A DNA stretch of 64,000 bases from VRUE01 sp963697805 (GTDB lineage Bacteria; Actinomycetota; Thermoleophilia; Solirubrobacterales; 70-9), in contig CAVOPB010000002.1 of the NCBI GenBank assembly GCA_963697805.1, positions 186,001 through 250,000 of the forward strand. The letters are read 5' to 3'. Below are positions 1 through 8,004 of this stretch, piece after piece. Within the stretch, counting starts at the first letter, position 1. The number at the start of each line of letters is the position of its first letter. The notes beneath the pieces are model-generated. The model had not been told where the DNA came from. It was given only the letters and a program-made list of their open reading frames with translations, and ran no database searches. A program made the position numbers and the translations under genes.

Positions 1-144
1 CCCTATCTGCCGACCAAATTCGCCGAGGACACCGCCGCCGCCCTCGGCAACGCGCAGGTCGAGACCCGGGCGGGTGCGGGCCACTGGCCGTGGATCGACG
101 ACCCGACGATCGTCGACCGGGTCCTCGAATTCCTCGCTGAATGA
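1..144 (+). CDS. C-terminal end of a probable alpha/beta hydrolase (partial)
   Basis: Frame 1 is open from the first base to a TGA at 142-144 and encodes 47 residues. The tail contains GAGHWPWIDDP followed by a short helix ending VLEFLAE. A Gly-His-Trp/Phe segment followed by 'P..v...v..FL' is the usual last stretch of alpha/beta hydrolases, where the His belongs to the catalytic triad. The rest of the gene lies outside the window, so substrate and start are unknown. The assignment rests on this short tail only. Confidence 0.55.
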   Translation, partial: PYLPTKFAEDTAAALGNAQVETRAGAGHWPWIDDPTIVDRVLEFLAE

Positions 145-190
145 GACGAATCTCCACGATGCCCGTTAACCGGCGGATTACAATTGCCGG

Positions 191-967
191 ATGCGCGCGA
201 TCTCCGCGATAGGTTCGAGGCTGCCCAAAGGCTGGGGTGACCTCGGCCGCCAGGTGTTGATCCTGGTCGGGGTCGACCTCGCCTACACCGCGGTCCGGGG
301 CATCGCCGACGGCGAGAAATCGGTGGCGATGGCCAACGGCCATCAGGTGATCCATTTCGAGAAGTCGATGGGCGCCCTGTTCGAGCCCCAGGTGCAGTCC
401 TTCTTCCTGCCGGCGCGCTGGATCATCGACCTCGCCGACCAGCTCTACCTCAACGCCCAGTTCTCGATCGCGCTCGGATTCCTGGTCTGGCTCTACCTAT
501 TCCGCAACGAGTCCTACAACTTCGTCCGCAACATGTTCGTGATCGCGATGGGTCTGGCGCTCGTCGGCTACACGCTCTACCCGACCGCGCCGCCGAGGAT
601 GTTCCCCGAGTACGGGTTCATCGACACCCTCAACAGCTTCTCCGGGATCAAACACGACTCGGCCCTGGCGAAGTCGTTCATCAATCCCTACGCCGCGATC
701 CCGAGCATGCACTGCGCCTTCGCGGTGATGATCGGCGCCACCGGGGCGCTGGTCTGCCGCCGCTGGTGGTCGCGCGCCTTCTGGGCAGCCTGGCCGCTGC
801 TGATCCTCTGGGTCGTGATCGTCACCGGCAACCACTACTGGATCGACGCCGTGCTCGGCTGGGGGGTGGCGCTCACGTCCGCGGTGGTCGCCCAGCGCCT
901 GTTCGCCCGGGCCCGGCCCGAGGCCTGGTCCTTCCGGACAGCCCGCTCGCGGGAGGCGGAGGCCTGA
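191..967 (+). CDS. PAP2-superfamily membrane phosphatase (AUR1/IPC-synthase-like)
   Basis: A 258-residue polytopic membrane protein. The three PAP2 phosphatase motifs are visible: YPTAPPRM near residue 130, PSMHCAFAV near 170 and TGNHYWIDAVLG near 215. They supply the two His and the Asp of the catalytic set. The spacing and the NHYWID form are those of the PAP2_3/AUR1-like branch, which acts on phosphorylated lipid head groups. It lies 35 bp upstream of a CDP-alcohol phosphatidyltransferase and close to ino1. A role in dephosphorylating a phosphoinositide intermediate is therefore an attractive inference, but the sequence does not prove it. A generic phosphatidate or undecaprenyl-pyrophosphate phosphatase remains possible. 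Confidence 0.8.
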   Translation: MRAISAIGSRLPKGWGDLGRQVLILVGVDLAYTAVRGIADGEKSVAMANGHQVIHFEKSMGALFEPQVQSFFLPARWIIDLADQLYLNAQFSIALGFLVWLYLFRNESYNFVRNMFVIAMGLALVGYTLYPTAPPRMFPEYGFIDTLNSFSGIKHDSALAKSFINPYAAIPSMHCAFAVMIGATGALVCRRWWSRAFWAAWPLLILWVVIVTGNHYWIDAVLGWGVALTSAVVAQRLFARARPEAWSFRTARSREAEA

Positions 968-1002
968 CCGGTCTCCGTCCGATGAACTAGCCTCAACTGC
1001 GC

Positions 1003-1686
1003 ATGGACTCTGCGCCCCCCAGGGCACCCGGGGCCCGCCGCAACGGCCGCCAGGCCCGCAACACCCAGGAGTTGCGGGTCTATGCCCGCGAGCGGTTGAT
1101 CGAGTCTCGGCTCACCCCGAACGCGATCTCCGGTGTCGGCCTGATCCTCAACCTCCTCGCCGCGGCCCTGGTCACCCAGCGCCTCTTCTTCCTCGCCGGG
1201 ATCGCCTTCATCGTCGGCTCGGTGATGGACACCCTCGACGGCCGCTACTCGCGGATGTCGGGCAAGGGGACGCTGTTCGGCGCCTTTCTCGACTCGACCC
1301 TCGACCGGATCGAGGAGGGGATCGTGCTGGCCGCGGTCGCCGGCTACTTCGCGGCGACCGGCGACGACTTCGCGGCGGCGATGTGCGTGGTCGCCGTCCT
1401 CGGCTCGCTGATGGTCTCCTATACGCGCGCCCGCGCCGAGGCGCTCGGCGTCGAGTGCAAGGTAGGGTTGGCGACGCGGCCGGTCCGGGTAGTGCTACTT
1501 TCGATCGGCTTGGTCTTCGCCAAGGGTGCCGGAATCGGGGATTTCGAATTGCTGGCACCCGCGATCTACGCGATCGCCGCATTGACCACGGTCACCACGA
1601 TCCAGCGGGTCTGGCACGTCCGTAACGAGCTCAAGAGCCCCGAGCAAAACGATCGCGTCGGCGCCCCGGGCCCCCCCGGCGTGTAA
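1003..1686 (+). CDS. CDP-alcohol phosphatidyltransferase, probable phosphatidylinositol phosphate synthase
   Basis: A 227-residue integral membrane enzyme with the family signature D-x2-DG-x4-R-x9-G-x3-D-x3-D, seen as DTLDGRYSR followed by GAFLDSTLDR at about residues 70-95. The Asp residues bind the divalent metals that position CDP-diacylglycerol. Actinobacterial members close to inositol-3-phosphate synthase usually make phosphatidylinositol phosphate from inositol-1-phosphate. The next gene is that synthase, 61 bp downstream, which supports this substrate over glycerol-3-phosphate. A phosphatidylglycerophosphate synthase is the main alternative. The Pro/Gly-rich C-terminal tail lies outside the catalytic fold. 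Confidence 0.8.
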   Translation: MDSAPPRAPGARRNGRQARNTQELRVYARERLIESRLTPNAISGVGLILNLLAAALVTQRLFFLAGIAFIVGSVMDTLDGRYSRMSGKGTLFGAFLDSTLDRIEEGIVLAAVAGYFAATGDDFAAAMCVVAVLGSLMVSYTRARAEALGVECKVGLATRPVRVVLLSIGLVFAKGAGIGDFELLAPAIYAIAALTTVTTIQRVWHVRNELKSPEQNDRVGAPGPPGV

Positions 1687-1747
1687 CCCCTCCCAGTCCC
1701 GGGTGTGATTTGCCACTCAGCCTGAACCAGGAAGGACTTCGAATTTC

Positions 1748-2920
1748 ATGAGCGAGACGAACGGAGCAAGCGACGGCAACGGCGTCGCCCGCACCGACGA
1801 GAAGGTCCGGGTCGCGATCGTCGGCGTCGGCAACTGCGCCAACTCCTTCATCCAGGGCGTCCAGTACTACAAGGACGCCGACCCGAGCGAGGAAGTTCCG
1901 GGCCTGATGCACGTCGACCTCGGCGGCTACCTCGTCCGCGACGTCGAGTTCGTCGCCGCCTTCGACATCGACGCGGAGAAGGTCGGCAAGGACCTCTCTG
2001 AGGCGATCTGGTCAGGCCAGAACAACACGATCAAGTTCGCCGACGTCCCCGAGCTCGGGATCAAGGTCGAGCGGGGAATGACCCACGACGGCCTCGGCAA
2101 GTACCTAAGAGAGAAAATCAAGAAAGCTCCGGGCGAAACCGCCGATGTCGTCGGGATCCTCAAGGAGACCCGCGCCGACGTCCTCGTCTGCTACCTGCCG
2201 GTCGGGTCCGAGGACGCGACCAAGTGGTACGTCGAGCAGGCGCTCAAGGCGGGCGTCGGGTTCGTCAACTGCCTGCCCGTCTTCATCGCCCGCGAGGACT
2301 ACTGGGACAAGCGCTTCACCGAGGCCGGCCTGCCGATCATCGGCGACGACATCAAGTCCCAGGTCGGGGCGACGATCGTCCACCGCCAGCTCGCCCGTCT
2401 CTTCCACGATCGCGGCGTGCGGGTCGAGCGCACCTCGCAGCTGAACGTCGGCGGCAACATGGACTTCTACAACATGCTCGAGCGCGAGCGTCTCGCCTCG
2501 AAGAAGATCTCGAAGACGAACGCCGTGACCTCGATCATGGGCCACGAGCTGCCCGCCGAGGACGTCCACGTCGGGCCCTCCGACTACGTCGCCTGGCTGA
2601 CCGACCGCAAGTGGGCCCACATCAGGCTCGAGGGGAAATCGTTCGGCGACGTGCCGCTCAACGTCGAGCTGAAGCTCGAGGTCTGGGACTCGCCGAACTC
2701 GGCCGGAGTCGTGATCGACGCCGTCAGGATCATCAAGCTGGCGCTCAACAACGGCATCTCCGGCCAGCTCGACGGGCCCTCCAGCTACCTGATGAAGTCG
2801 CCGCACAGCCAGCGGCCCGACGACGAGGCGCGTGAGCGGACCGAGGAGTTCATCGCGGCGAACGCGCGTGCCTCCTCACCGGTGCCGGGCGCCGCCAAGG
2901 CACCCTCGGTCGAGTCCTGA
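1748..2920 (+). CDS. ino1: Inositol-3-phosphate synthase
   Basis: This 390-residue protein matches the actinobacterial myo-inositol-1-phosphate synthase family along its length. It converts glucose-6-phosphate to inositol-3-phosphate (1L-myo-inositol-1-phosphate) with NAD+ as a catalytic cofactor. The N-terminal Rossmann motif is VAIVGVGNCANS at about residues 24-35. The conserved catalytic segments around GDDIKSQVGAT and LNVGGNMDFYNM are present, as are the substrate-binding Lys residues near MKSPHSQ. The first 20 residues and the last 25 are low-complexity extensions. It supplies the phosphatidyltransferase upstream. The ATG follows a GAAGGA ribosome-binding site at 1731-1736. Confidence 0.95.
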   Translation: MSETNGASDGNGVARTDEKVRVAIVGVGNCANSFIQGVQYYKDADPSEEVPGLMHVDLGGYLVRDVEFVAAFDIDAEKVGKDLSEAIWSGQNNTIKFADVPELGIKVERGMTHDGLGKYLREKIKKAPGETADVVGILKETRADVLVCYLPVGSEDATKWYVEQALKAGVGFVNCLPVFIAREDYWDKRFTEAGLPIIGDDIKSQVGATIVHRQLARLFHDRGVRVERTSQLNVGGNMDFYNMLERERLASKKISKTNAVTSIMGHELPAEDVHVGPSDYVAWLTDRKWAHIRLEGKSFGDVPLNVELKLEVWDSPNSAGVVIDAVRIIKLALNNGISGQLDGPSSYLMKSPHSQRPDDEARERTEEFIAANARASSPVPGAAKAPSVES

Positions 2921-2933
2921 GCGGAGGCTGAAC

Positions 2934-2955
2934 GAGCCCGCCGGGTGGCGGGCTC
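2934..2955 (+). terminator. Perfect 9-bp hairpin between ino1 and the next gene
   Basis: GAGCCCGCC (2934-2942) and GGCGGGCTC (2947-2955) form a perfect GC-rich stem with a four-base loop, 14 bases after the ino1 stop. No T-run follows, so it is not a classical rho-independent terminator. It could act as an mRNA-stability or attenuation hairpin. The first possible GTG of the downstream gene (2945) lies inside its loop, which is a reason to prefer a later start. Confidence 0.45.
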
Positions 2956-2971
2956 ATATGCTGCTCACCTG

Positions 2972-4249
2972 GTGTCGGCCGAGGCTCTCTCGATAGCGCA
3001 GGTCACGCCGCACAGGCGGGGGACACGCGCTCCGGTCAACGAGTACGTGGCCATGGTCTCCGAGGAGCTCGAGTCCCGCGGCCACGAGGTCGTCTCGATC
3101 GCCTCCGGCGACCCGGTCAAGCGGCTGGTCGGGTCGAACCACCTCGACATCGTCCACGTCCATGAGCCGTTCGCCCCGAGCGTCTCCTCGGCGGCGCTGC
3201 GCCATTCCAACTCGCTCAACGTCGCCACCTTCCACGCGCCGCAGGAGCGGGTCCTCTCGACCCAGGTCGCTCGGCCGCTGGTCGAGATCTTCTTCGGGCG
3301 GCTCGATGCCCGCACCGTCTCCACCCCGGCGACGGCGGAGCTGCTCGAGCGCTACTTCCCCGGCCCCTATGCGCTGGTCGGCCCGGCGGGCCCCGAGCGT
3401 GGATGGGACGCGGTGGTGGATGAGCTGGAGACGATCTACAGGCGGATCCTCGCCCGCCGCCACGACCCCGAGGGCGATCCCGAGATCCGCCGCCGGATCA
3501 CCGCCCGGAAGCTGATCGAGGTCGATCTCCACATGCACACCGACCACTCGCCCGACTGCGCGACACCGGTCGAGGTCCTGCTGGAGACCGCCCGCGACCG
3601 CGGCCTCGGGGCGATCGCGATCACCGACCACAACGAGGTCTCGGGCGCGCTGGAGGCGCGGCGGATCGCCGAGCAGATGGGCGACATCAAGGTGATCGTC
3701 GCCGAGGAGGTGAAGACCGCCGAGCAAGGCGAGGTGATCGGCCTCTTTCTCGAGGAGAAGATCCCGCGCGGGATGACGATGGAGGAGACGATCGCCGCGA
3801 TCCGCGGCCAGGGAGGCCTCGTCTACGTCCCCCATCCCTTCGACCGCTTCCACTCCGTGCCCGACTATGAGTACCTGCTCGACATCGTCGAGGAGATCGA
3901 CATCCTCGAGGTCTTCAACCCGCGGGTCGCGCTGACCTCGTTCAACGAGGAGGCCGAGCGCTTCGCCCGCAAGTACCGGATCGTCCCCGGCGCCGGGTCC
4001 GACAGCCACGTCGCCCAGGGGCTGGGCAGCGTCAGGGTCCGGATCCATGACTTCGACGGGCCGCATGAATTCCTCGAGGCGATGCGCGATGCCGACATCA
4101 CCCGCAAGCACAAGAACCTGGTCTATGTCCAGGCACTGAAGCTGCTGCAGACCACCGGCCGCCCGAAAGCCTCGAAGCGGAAGGTCGCCAACGCCAAACC
4201 GGTGCGCGGAGGGCGTCCGCGGCGGGGGCGGTCGGCGAGCAAGAGCTGA
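2972..4249 (+). CDS. Truncated GT4 glycosyltransferase N-domain fused to a PHP metal-dependent phosphoesterase
   Basis: A 425-residue two-part protein from the GTG at 2972. Residues 1-135 resemble the acceptor-side N-domain of GT-B family-4 glycosyltransferases: an IAQVTPHRRGTRAPVNEYV opening and the DIVHVHEPFAPS strand-loop. The donor-binding C-domain is absent. Only the closing helix of such enzymes is kept (WDAVVDELETIYRRIL, about 150-165). Residues 185-400 are a PHP domain with its metal ligands: DLHMHTDHS, ITDHN, an EEV segment, PHPFDR and GSDSH. Hydrolysis of a phosphate ester is the likely activity; the GT part may only bind a sugar or lipid. The tail is Lys/Arg-rich. An in-frame GTG at 2945 is possible but lies in a hairpin loop. 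The stop overlaps the next ATG (TGATG). Confidence 0.75.
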   Translation: MSAEALSIAQVTPHRRGTRAPVNEYVAMVSEELESRGHEVVSIASGDPVKRLVGSNHLDIVHVHEPFAPSVSSAALRHSNSLNVATFHAPQERVLSTQVARPLVEIFFGRLDARTVSTPATAELLERYFPGPYALVGPAGPERGWDAVVDELETIYRRILARRHDPEGDPEIRRRITARKLIEVDLHMHTDHSPDCATPVEVLLETARDRGLGAIAITDHNEVSGALEARRIAEQMGDIKVIVAEEVKTAEQGEVIGLFLEEKIPRGMTMEETIAAIRGQGGLVYVPHPFDRFHSVPDYEYLLDIVEEIDILEVFNPRVALTSFNEEAERFARKYRIVPGAGSDSHVAQGLGSVRVRIHDFDGPHEFLEAMRDADITRKHKNLVYVQALKLLQTTGRPKASKRKVANAKPVRGGRPRRGRSASKS

Positions 4250-4911
4250 TGCAGGCGGGCCGCGCGAAAGGAGCCGCGGCGCCCTCGTCAAAGAGATCGG
4301 CCAGCGTGCCGGCAACCGACGACGAGATAAGAGAGAAGTACCTCGAGCGTGCGATCCGCGAGCTCAACCAGCTGACCCATGAGCTGCAGGATTGCCCGCA
4401 CTGCCCGCGCGGGAAGCTGATGCCGGTGCTCGGCTCCGGGCATCCCCAGGCCGATGTCTTCATGGTCAAGCACGCTCCCGCGGTCGCCGAGATCGAAGAG
4501 GGGGTCGCCTACTACGGGCGCGCCGGCAACGCACTGATGAAGAGTTTCAAGCGGCTCGGGATCGACCCGCTGGTCGTCTACGGCACGCTCTGCGTCAAGT
4601 GCCCGATCGCCGAGCCCGATCTCGCCGCCGAGGAGTGCGTCCGGCGCCTGGTCGAGGAGCTGGCGATCGTGCAGCCGAAGATCCTCGTCGTGATGGGGGA
4701 ACCGGCGCTGCGGGTCGTCAACGGCTTCGAGCTGCCGCTCTCGCGCAGGCTCGAGCAGCGCGAGGGCGAGATCCAGGCGTTCACGCCGACGATCGACGCG
4801 CTCTACACCCCCGACATCGACGACTCCCTCGACGAGGAGGGCGCCAAGCAGCGCTTCTGGCAGGCCTTCAAGATCCTCGGCGAGTGGTACGAGGACCTGC
4901 CGCCGTACTGA
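4249..4911 (+). CDS. Uracil-DNA-glycosylase-superfamily Fe-S protein with altered active-site motifs
   Basis: This 220-residue protein follows the fold order of family-4 uracil-DNA glycosylases. A CPHC pair near residue 46, the strand ADVFMVKHAP, the YYGRAGNALMK segment, CVKC near 120 and a further Cys (EEC) could hold the 4Fe-4S cluster. However, the catalytic motif A (usually GEAPG) reads KHAPA here, and the usual C-terminal HPSP motif reads YTPDID. Either it acts on another substrate or it is not a glycosylase. The ATG overlaps the stop of the PHP gene, so the two are probably translationally coupled. Confidence 0.7.
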   Translation: MQAGRAKGAAAPSSKRSASVPATDDEIREKYLERAIRELNQLTHELQDCPHCPRGKLMPVLGSGHPQADVFMVKHAPAVAEIEEGVAYYGRAGNALMKSFKRLGIDPLVVYGTLCVKCPIAEPDLAAEECVRRLVEELAIVQPKILVVMGEPALRVVNGFELPLSRRLEQREGEIQAFTPTIDALYTPDIDDSLDEEGAKQRFWQAFKILGEWYEDLPPY

Positions 4912-4917
4912 GCGCCA

Positions 4918-5781
4918 TCAGGGCGCGACGGTGAATTCGGTGCTGAGCACCGGGTGGGTCGCCTCGGGCCGGGGGATTCCGTAGCGGTGTTCGACGGGCT
5001 GGCTGATCCGGTAGCGGCCGGGCGGGGTGCCGACCGGGATCGGGAGCTTCGAGCAGAGCGTGACCCCGCCTGATTCGGCGATCGGGACGAAGATCGGTTC
5101 CGGCGTCCGCGCCCTGATCGTGCTCGGGACCCAGTTGACGCCGTCGAATGCCTCGATCGTGTAGCGGGGCCTGAAGACGAGGTAGCCGGTGCCGAATTCG
5201 GCGACCCCGATCGTCGTCGTCTCGCCGACGTGGAGCGTCTCCTGCCCGAGCAGGAGTTGGGGGTTGCTCTTGCGATGGACGACCCGGACGTACTGGCCGT
5301 ACCTGTCGAGCACGATTCCGGAGCCGTTTCGCGCCAGCATTTCGATTCTGTAGAGGGCGGGCCGGCCTGAGATCCGCACGCCCAACGTCGGTTCCTGAGA
5401 GGTGGTGAGGCTGCGCAGTCTCCTTCGTTTCACCCTGGGCTTTCCGATCGCGCGGCCACGGCCGTTGAGGCGGGTAAGGGTGAAGGTCAGATCCAGATCG
5501 AGCGAGGCCCGCCGCTGTCCCGACAGGAACCTGAAGGTGGGGCCGAGGACCTGGCCCGTGTTCGGCAATTCCAACGGCGGGCTGATGTCCAGGCCCAGGG
5601 GGCCGAACCGACGCGGCAGTTCCCCGACCGGGAACGCATGCAGCTTCGGAAAGCCGCGCGTCGGAGCGAGGTAGTCGTGGATGACTTCCTGGCGGCAGTC
5701 GCGCAGCGGCGGCCCGCCGCCGGCGATCGCGTTCGCGGGGAAGACGGCGAGGGCCAGGGCGACGAGCGCCGCGCGCCTCAT
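4918..5781 (-). CDS. Secreted protein of unknown function
   Basis: A 287-residue protein starting MRRAALVALALAVFPANAIA, a clear Sec signal peptide with a cleavage site after about residue 20. The mature part is rich in beta-strand-forming residues and has two Cys (near 29 and 243) that could form a disulphide. No catalytic motif was recognised. The ATG at 5781 overlaps the TGA of the upstream oxidoreductase gene by four bases (ATGA), which fixes the start and implies co-transcription. A longer open frame upstream is a shadow of that oxidoreductase gene. Probably an exported structural or binding protein. Confidence 0.7.
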   Translation of the reverse strand: MRRAALVALALAVFPANAIAGGGPPLRDCRQEVIHDYLAPTRGFPKLHAFPVGELPRRFGPLGLDISPPLELPNTGQVLGPTFRFLSGQRRASLDLDLTFTLTRLNGRGRAIGKPRVKRRRLRSLTTSQEPTLGVRISGRPALYRIEMLARNGSGIVLDRYGQYVRVVHRKSNPQLLLGQETLHVGETTTIGVAEFGTGYLVFRPRYTIEAFDGVNWVPSTIRARTPEPIFVPIAESGGVTLCSKLPIPVGTPPGRYRISQPVEHRYGIPRPEATHPVLSTEFTVAP

Positions 5782-6557
5782 CCGCGGGCGGCCGCGGCCT
5801 CGGCGACCGCGGTCATCGCGTCGACGGTGGCGCTGCCGAGGCCGCGGACGACGATCGTGTCGAGGGCGGTGTAGGCCGCGAGCCTGCGCTGGGCGTCCTC
5901 CCCGTCGGCGGCGGCGACGCCGACCGTTCCCTCGGGCTCGTCGAGTCGGTCGAAGTGGTTGCGATAGCCGTCGTGCAGGTCGCGGTAGAAGGACTCCTCC
6001 TTCGCGAGCCGCGCGGCGGCGTCGGGCCCGACGGCGGTGCGGACGTAGCCGAACACCGGCGGCGCATCGCGGCCGGCCTCGGTCGCGCCGGCCTCGACCC
6101 TGGTGCGGGCTCCCGCCGCGAACTCGGGCGTCATCCAGTTGAAGAAGGCGGCGTCGTAGGAGGAGCCGGCGAGCGCGCACATCTTCGGGCCCATCGCGGC
6201 GAGGACCAGGCGCACGCCGGGGAGCCGCTCGCGCAGCTCGGGCAGCGAATCGCGCATCCGCGTCAGCGGTCGTTCGGAGAAGCCGGCGCCGACCCCGAGC
6301 CAGAGCCGCATCGGGTCGAGCCCGAGGCGCTCGACGTCGGCGGCGATCTCCTCCGGCGCGGTGCGATCGAGCGCAATCACCGCGACGCCCAGCTCGACGT
6401 CCGGCGCCGCCGCCGCGAACTCGGCGAGGGTCTCGAGGCCCTTGGCGCCCGGGTGGTCGTTGGACCACATCGACCCGTATCCGAGCTCGGCGCAGCGCGC
6501 GGCAAGCGGCCGGGCGACCTCGGGGTCGAGCCCGGCGGCGACCCCGAATCCCCTCAC
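5778..6557 (-). CDS. LLM-class flavin-dependent oxidoreductase
   Basis: A 259-residue TIM-barrel protein of the luciferase-like monooxygenase class, many actinobacterial members of which use F420. Typical features are the SMWSNDHPGAKGLETLAEFAAA start, VELGVAVIALDRTAPEEIA, RLWLGVGAGFS near residue 85-95 and VRLVLAAMGPKMCALAG. It is shorter than the usual 300-350 residues, and the C-terminal third is Ala-rich. It is co-transcribed with the secreted protein gene downstream. Substrate unknown. The GTG/ATG choice at the 5' end is not resolved. Confidence 0.75.
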   Translation of the reverse strand: MRGFGVAAGLDPEVARPLAARCAELGYGSMWSNDHPGAKGLETLAEFAAAAPDVELGVAVIALDRTAPEEIAADVERLGLDPMRLWLGVGAGFSERPLTRMRDSLPELRERLPGVRLVLAAMGPKMCALAGSSYDAAFFNWMTPEFAAGARTRVEAGATEAGRDAPPVFGYVRTAVGPDAAARLAKEESFYRDLHDGYRNHFDRLDEPEGTVGVAAADGEDAQRRLAAYTALDTIVVRGLGSATVDAMTAVAEAAAARG

Positions 6558-6654
6558 AATTCCGCCCGCCTGCTCTGCTCTCGCTCGCTCGCACTCGCAT
6601 GACCGGAGATCATGCTCGCTCGCTCCCGCGTCCGCGGCGGGCGGGCTACCGAAA

Positions 6655-8004
6655 TCACGAGTTCTTCTCCAGCAGCGCCACGCACTCGATGTGCGGGGTC
6701 TGGGGGAACATGTCCACCGGCCTCACCCGGGTCAACCTATAACCGGCCTCGGTGAGCTGGGCGGCGTTCGGGGCCAGCGTGGTCGGGTTGCAGGAGACGT
6801 AGACGATCCGCTTCGCCTCGCACTCGATCACCCGCCGGACGATTTTCTGGGAGAGGCCGGCGCGGGGCGGGTCGAGGACTAGGACGTCGGGCTTTCCCGC
6901 CTCCTCGAGGAGCGGGCGGACCCCGGTGCGGGCGCTTCCGGCGACGAACCGCGTGTTCGATATCCCGTTCGCCTCGGCGTTTCGGGTCGCGTCGGCGATC
7001 GCGTCGGGCACCAGCTCCAACCCCCATACCTCACCGGCCTTCGCCGCCAGGGAGAGGCCGAGCGTCCCGATCCCACAGTAGAGGTCGAAGACGCGCTCGC
7101 TGCCGGTCAGGCCCGCGAACTCGGCCGCCACCGCGTAGAGGCGCTCGGCCATCTCGGTGTTGGTCTGGAAGAAGGCGTCGTGGGAGATCTCGAGCCGCAG
7201 ACCGGCGAGCTCCTCGCGCAGCCGTTCCTCGCCGATGACGCCGGTCGGGCCGTCGGTGCCGCCGGAATCGCCCTCGATCGCCGTGTGGAGGTCGACGGGC
7301 GGTTTCGGGAAGCTTGCCGCCGAGGTCACGAGGCGGGTCTGGATCTGGCCGGTGCGCCAGCCCTCGCGGACGATGAGATTGCGCAGGACGCCCTCGCGGG
7401 AGCGCCGGTCGTAGGCCGGGATTGCCTCGAGCCGCGCCCAGTCGCGGATCCTGTTGCGGGCCTCGTTGCCGCGCTCGGAGGCCAGCAGGCAGTCCTCGAC
7501 GCCGACGACGACGTCCCAGCGGCCCCGGGCGTGGAACCCGAGCACGACCTCATCCTCGTGCTCGCCGAAGGTGTACTCGAGCTTGTTGCGGTAGCGCCAC
7601 TGTTCGACCGCGGGCTCGATCTCCTCGAGCTCGAACCCGTCGAGCCCGCCGATCCGGCGCAGCGCCTCGGCGACCTGCTCGGACTTGTGGGAGAGCTGGC
7701 GCTCGTAGGGCAGCCCCTGCCAGGGCGCCCCTGGGCACGGCTCGCCCGCGTGGACGCAGCGATCGGCGACCCGGTCCGGCGCCGGCCGCAGCAGCTCGAC
7801 CGCCCGCGCCTCGGCGAACTTCCGCTTCGCCTTCGTCACCTCGGCGAGGACCCGATCGCCGGGAAGGGCGCCGGCGACGAAGACGACGAAGCCCTCGGCC
7901 CGGGCGACCCCGCGGCCGCCGAAGGCCAGCGACTCGATCTCGACCTCGAGCTGCTCGCCGCGGCGCGGGCGCGCCGCGGCAAACTCACCGGTCGCCGAGG
8001 TCAC
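6655..8004 (-). CDS. TrmA/RlmD-family RNA (uracil-5-)-methyltransferase
   Basis: A 449-residue RNA m5U methyltransferase using S-adenosylmethionine. Residues 16-75 form a TRAM RNA-binding domain. The SAM motif is FDLYCGIGTLGLS near 310. LVLDPPRAG near 375 and VYVSCNPTTLAPN near 400 carry the conserved catalytic region, with the nucleophilic Cys in SCNP. Of the four Fe-S cysteines expected in RlmD, C83, C90 and one in VEDCLLA are present, but the third position is Ala93. The GTG start at 8004 directly abuts the stop of the upstream gene. Whether it modifies 23S rRNA or tRNA cannot be decided here. Confidence 0.88.
   Translation of the reverse strand: MTSATGEFAAARPRRGEQLEVEIESLAFGGRGVARAEGFVVFVAGALPGDRVLAEVTKAKRKFAEARAVELLRPAPDRVADRCVHAGEPCPGAPWQGLPYERQLSHKSEQVAEALRRIGGLDGFELEEIEPAVEQWRYRNKLEYTFGEHEDEVVLGFHARGRWDVVVGVEDCLLASERGNEARNRIRDWARLEAIPAYDRRSREGVLRNLIVREGWRTGQIQTRLVTSAASFPKPPVDLHTAIEGDSGGTDGPTGVIGEERLREELAGLRLEISHDAFFQTNTEMAERLYAVAAEFAGLTGSERVFDLYCGIGTLGLSLAAKAGEVWGLELVPDAIADATRNAEANGISNTRFVAGSARTGVRPLLEEAGKPDVLVLDPPRAGLSQKIVRRVIECEAKRIVYVSCNPTTLAPNAAQLTEAGYRLTRVRPVDMFPQTPHIECVALLEKNS

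Noticed and set aside
4918..6600. 560-codon minus-strand open frame as a fusion protein
   Set aside because: Its first half is an out-of-frame shadow of the LLM-class oxidoreductase gene. The real secreted protein starts at the ATG at 5781 with its own signal peptide.
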